From positions 1 through 14,737 of the forward strand of contig CAMDKB010000050.1 of NCBI GenBank assembly GCA_945901195.1: DNA of 14,737 nucleotides, in the 5' to 3' direction. This document shows, piece by piece, positions 13,913 to 14,737 of the stretch. A program made the position numbers and the translations under genes. A model generated the notes under the pieces. It had not been told where the DNA came from, did no database searches, and saw only the letters and a program-made list of their open reading frames with translations. This stretch comes from Rhizobium sp. Q54 (lineage in GTDB: Bacteria; Pseudomonadota; Alphaproteobacteria; Rhizobiales; Beijerinckiaceae). Positions within the stretch are counted from its first letter, which is position 1; the number at the start of each line of letters is the position of its first letter.

Positions 13913-14737
13913 TTATTGTGCGGGATAGCGAGGCCCGCGATAGGCCTGTGGCGGCAGCGCTATCGCATTGCCTGGTTGCGCCATTGTCGAAGGAGCAGCT
14001 GCGCCATAGGATGGCGGAGCAGGCATGCCAGCGACGGGCGCCAAGTAGCGCGGCCCATAATTGCCGGCTGGTGGGGCTTGCTGGGGCTGTGGGGGCACGT
14101 AGGCGGGAGCGGCCTGTACCTGTGGCGCTTCCTGCCGTTGCGGTTGTTCCTGGCGCACATAACGCTTGGGTTGTGGCTTTGGTTTTGTGCGGGCAACCTG
14201 CACGGGAGCAGATTCACGTTTAACCGGACGCGTGATTGCCGCTTCAAGGCTGCCGCCAACCGGCTTGACGAGTTGACCGGACCGGGAGCCGCTCACGGCG
14301 ACGACATCGCCTTCCAGACTTCTGCGATCCATTGTGGCGATACGGTCCAGGGCCGTGCGGGAGCCGATCTGCAGGCCTTCAAGTTGTGAGGCAAGTTGAT
14401 CGACAGTCGAATCGCTGCGACACAGGCGGATGCGCACAGATGCAGCAAGCGTCTTGCCAGCCACCAGCGCATTCATCTTGGCAATTCCCGACGTTCCCGG
14501 AGTGGCTTCGCGCAAGTCTTCAATCCATTGCCACGCGAAAACGCAACGCGCGCCGCCCGGATGTTTTCCGATTGCCAATCCGAATGGACCGAGCGAATTG
14601 CGAATTGGCCGGATAACGATGTTCATCGGCACATCAGGAAAGCGCGATAGAATTTCATTACGGATGCCGTTCTCGCTGGGCGGTCCGATGGTCAGGGGAC
14701 TGGTGTGTTTGGCTGACACTTCTGCCGTTCTGATGTG
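13913..14737 (-). CDS. bcsN: Cellulose biosynthesis protein BcsN, C-terminal part, cut by window edge
   Basis: The visible 274 residues run open off the right edge; a GTG at 14719 is within the reading frame, but the upstream codons (HIRTAE) look like the same protein, so it is not taken as the start. The first half matches what I know of BcsN: IRNEILSRFPDVPM, then NSLGPFGLAIGK, CVFAWQWIEDL and VRIRLCRSDSTVDQLASQLEG. The second half is a low-complexity tail rich in proline, glutamine and alanine, with QPKRYVRQEQPQRQ and YVPPQPQQAPP, fit for an extended envelope segment. BcsN is a rhizobial accessory protein of cellulose export whose exact role is poorly known. The stop codon is followed at once by a strong hairpin. 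It marks the return to ordinary chromosomal genes. Family assignment is from motif pattern only. Confidence 0.7.
   Translation of the reverse strand, partial: HIRTAEVSAKHTSPLTIGPPSENGIRNEILSRFPDVPMNIVIRPIRNSLGPFGLAIGKHPGGARCVFAWQWIEDLREATPGTSGIAKMNALVAGKTLAASVRIRLCRSDSTVDQLASQLEGLQIGSRTALDRIATMDRRSLEGDVVAVSGSRSGQLVKPVGGSLEAAITRPVKRESAPVQVARTKPKPQPKRYVRQEQPQRQEAPQVQAAPAYVPPQPQQAPPAGNYGPRYLAPVAGMPAPPSYGAAAPSTMAQPGNAIALPPQAYRGPRYPAQ

Noticed and set aside
13842..13928. Plus-strand 28-codon ORF before and through the bcsN hairpin
   Set aside because: It mostly translates the hairpin, has a poor ribosome site and no recognisable feature.
1..14737. CRISPR array, insertion-sequence ends or a defence system
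   Set aside because: No regularly spaced repeats, no transposase other than the recombinase fragment, and no nuclease, helicase or toxin motifs in the coding genes.

Overview
The window looks like alphaproteobacterial DNA, most likely Hyphomicrobiales (Rhizobiales). Reasons: a BcsN-type cellulose-synthesis protein at the right edge, many Bug/TctC-type solute-binding proteins, GC-rich coding DNA with strong GGAGG ribosome sites, and intergenic CATCCCGG palindromes. The genus cannot be fixed from the sequence alone.

Layout. (1) Positions 1-306 are the edge of an integrated element: the start of a serine recombinase (minus strand) with a near-consensus promoter, then an AT-rich stretch, then the 3' part of a tRNA-Arg(CCU) gene from anticodon loop to CCA with no 5' half, as left by site-specific integration into a tRNA gene. 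A hairpin plus T-tract at 334-364 looks like the original tRNA terminator, so sequence to the right is probably the original chromosomal flank. (2) Positions 381-13212 are a catabolic cluster of ten genes. A PanE-like 2-oxoacid reductase (plus) converges on a VOC dioxygenase-like gene and an alpha/beta hydrolase (minus). A 4,5-dihydroxyphthalate decarboxylase-like gene (plus) diverges from them. A long minus-strand run follows in transcription order: UbiD decarboxylase, Bug protein, alpha/beta hydrolase, SDR, TauD-type dioxygenase, second Bug protein. A CoxL-like molybdenum hydroxylase subunit diverges from UbiD. (3) Positions 13213-14737 hold a small unknown ORF, a 379-bp non-coding gap with a strong hairpin, and the C-terminal part of BcsN.

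How the genes may work together (inference): the two Bug proteins would capture an organic acid in the periplasm; the molybdenum hydroxylase and the 2-oxoglutarate dioxygenase would hydroxylate it; the UbiD and dihydroxyphthalate-decarboxylase-like enzymes would remove carboxyl groups; the VOC protein could cleave a ring diol; and the two hydrolases, SDR and PanE-like reductase would process the products. No known pathway that I can name has this exact set, and the substrate is not identifiable. No transcription regulator, no membrane subunits for the Bug proteins and no FAD or FeS partners for the molybdenum subunit lie in the window.

Regulatory signals worth noting are an 8-bp hairpin that buries the SDR ribosome-binding site, a 6-4-6 palindrome between the divergent ubiD and coxL-like genes, and a family of three CATCCCGG extragenic palindromes.
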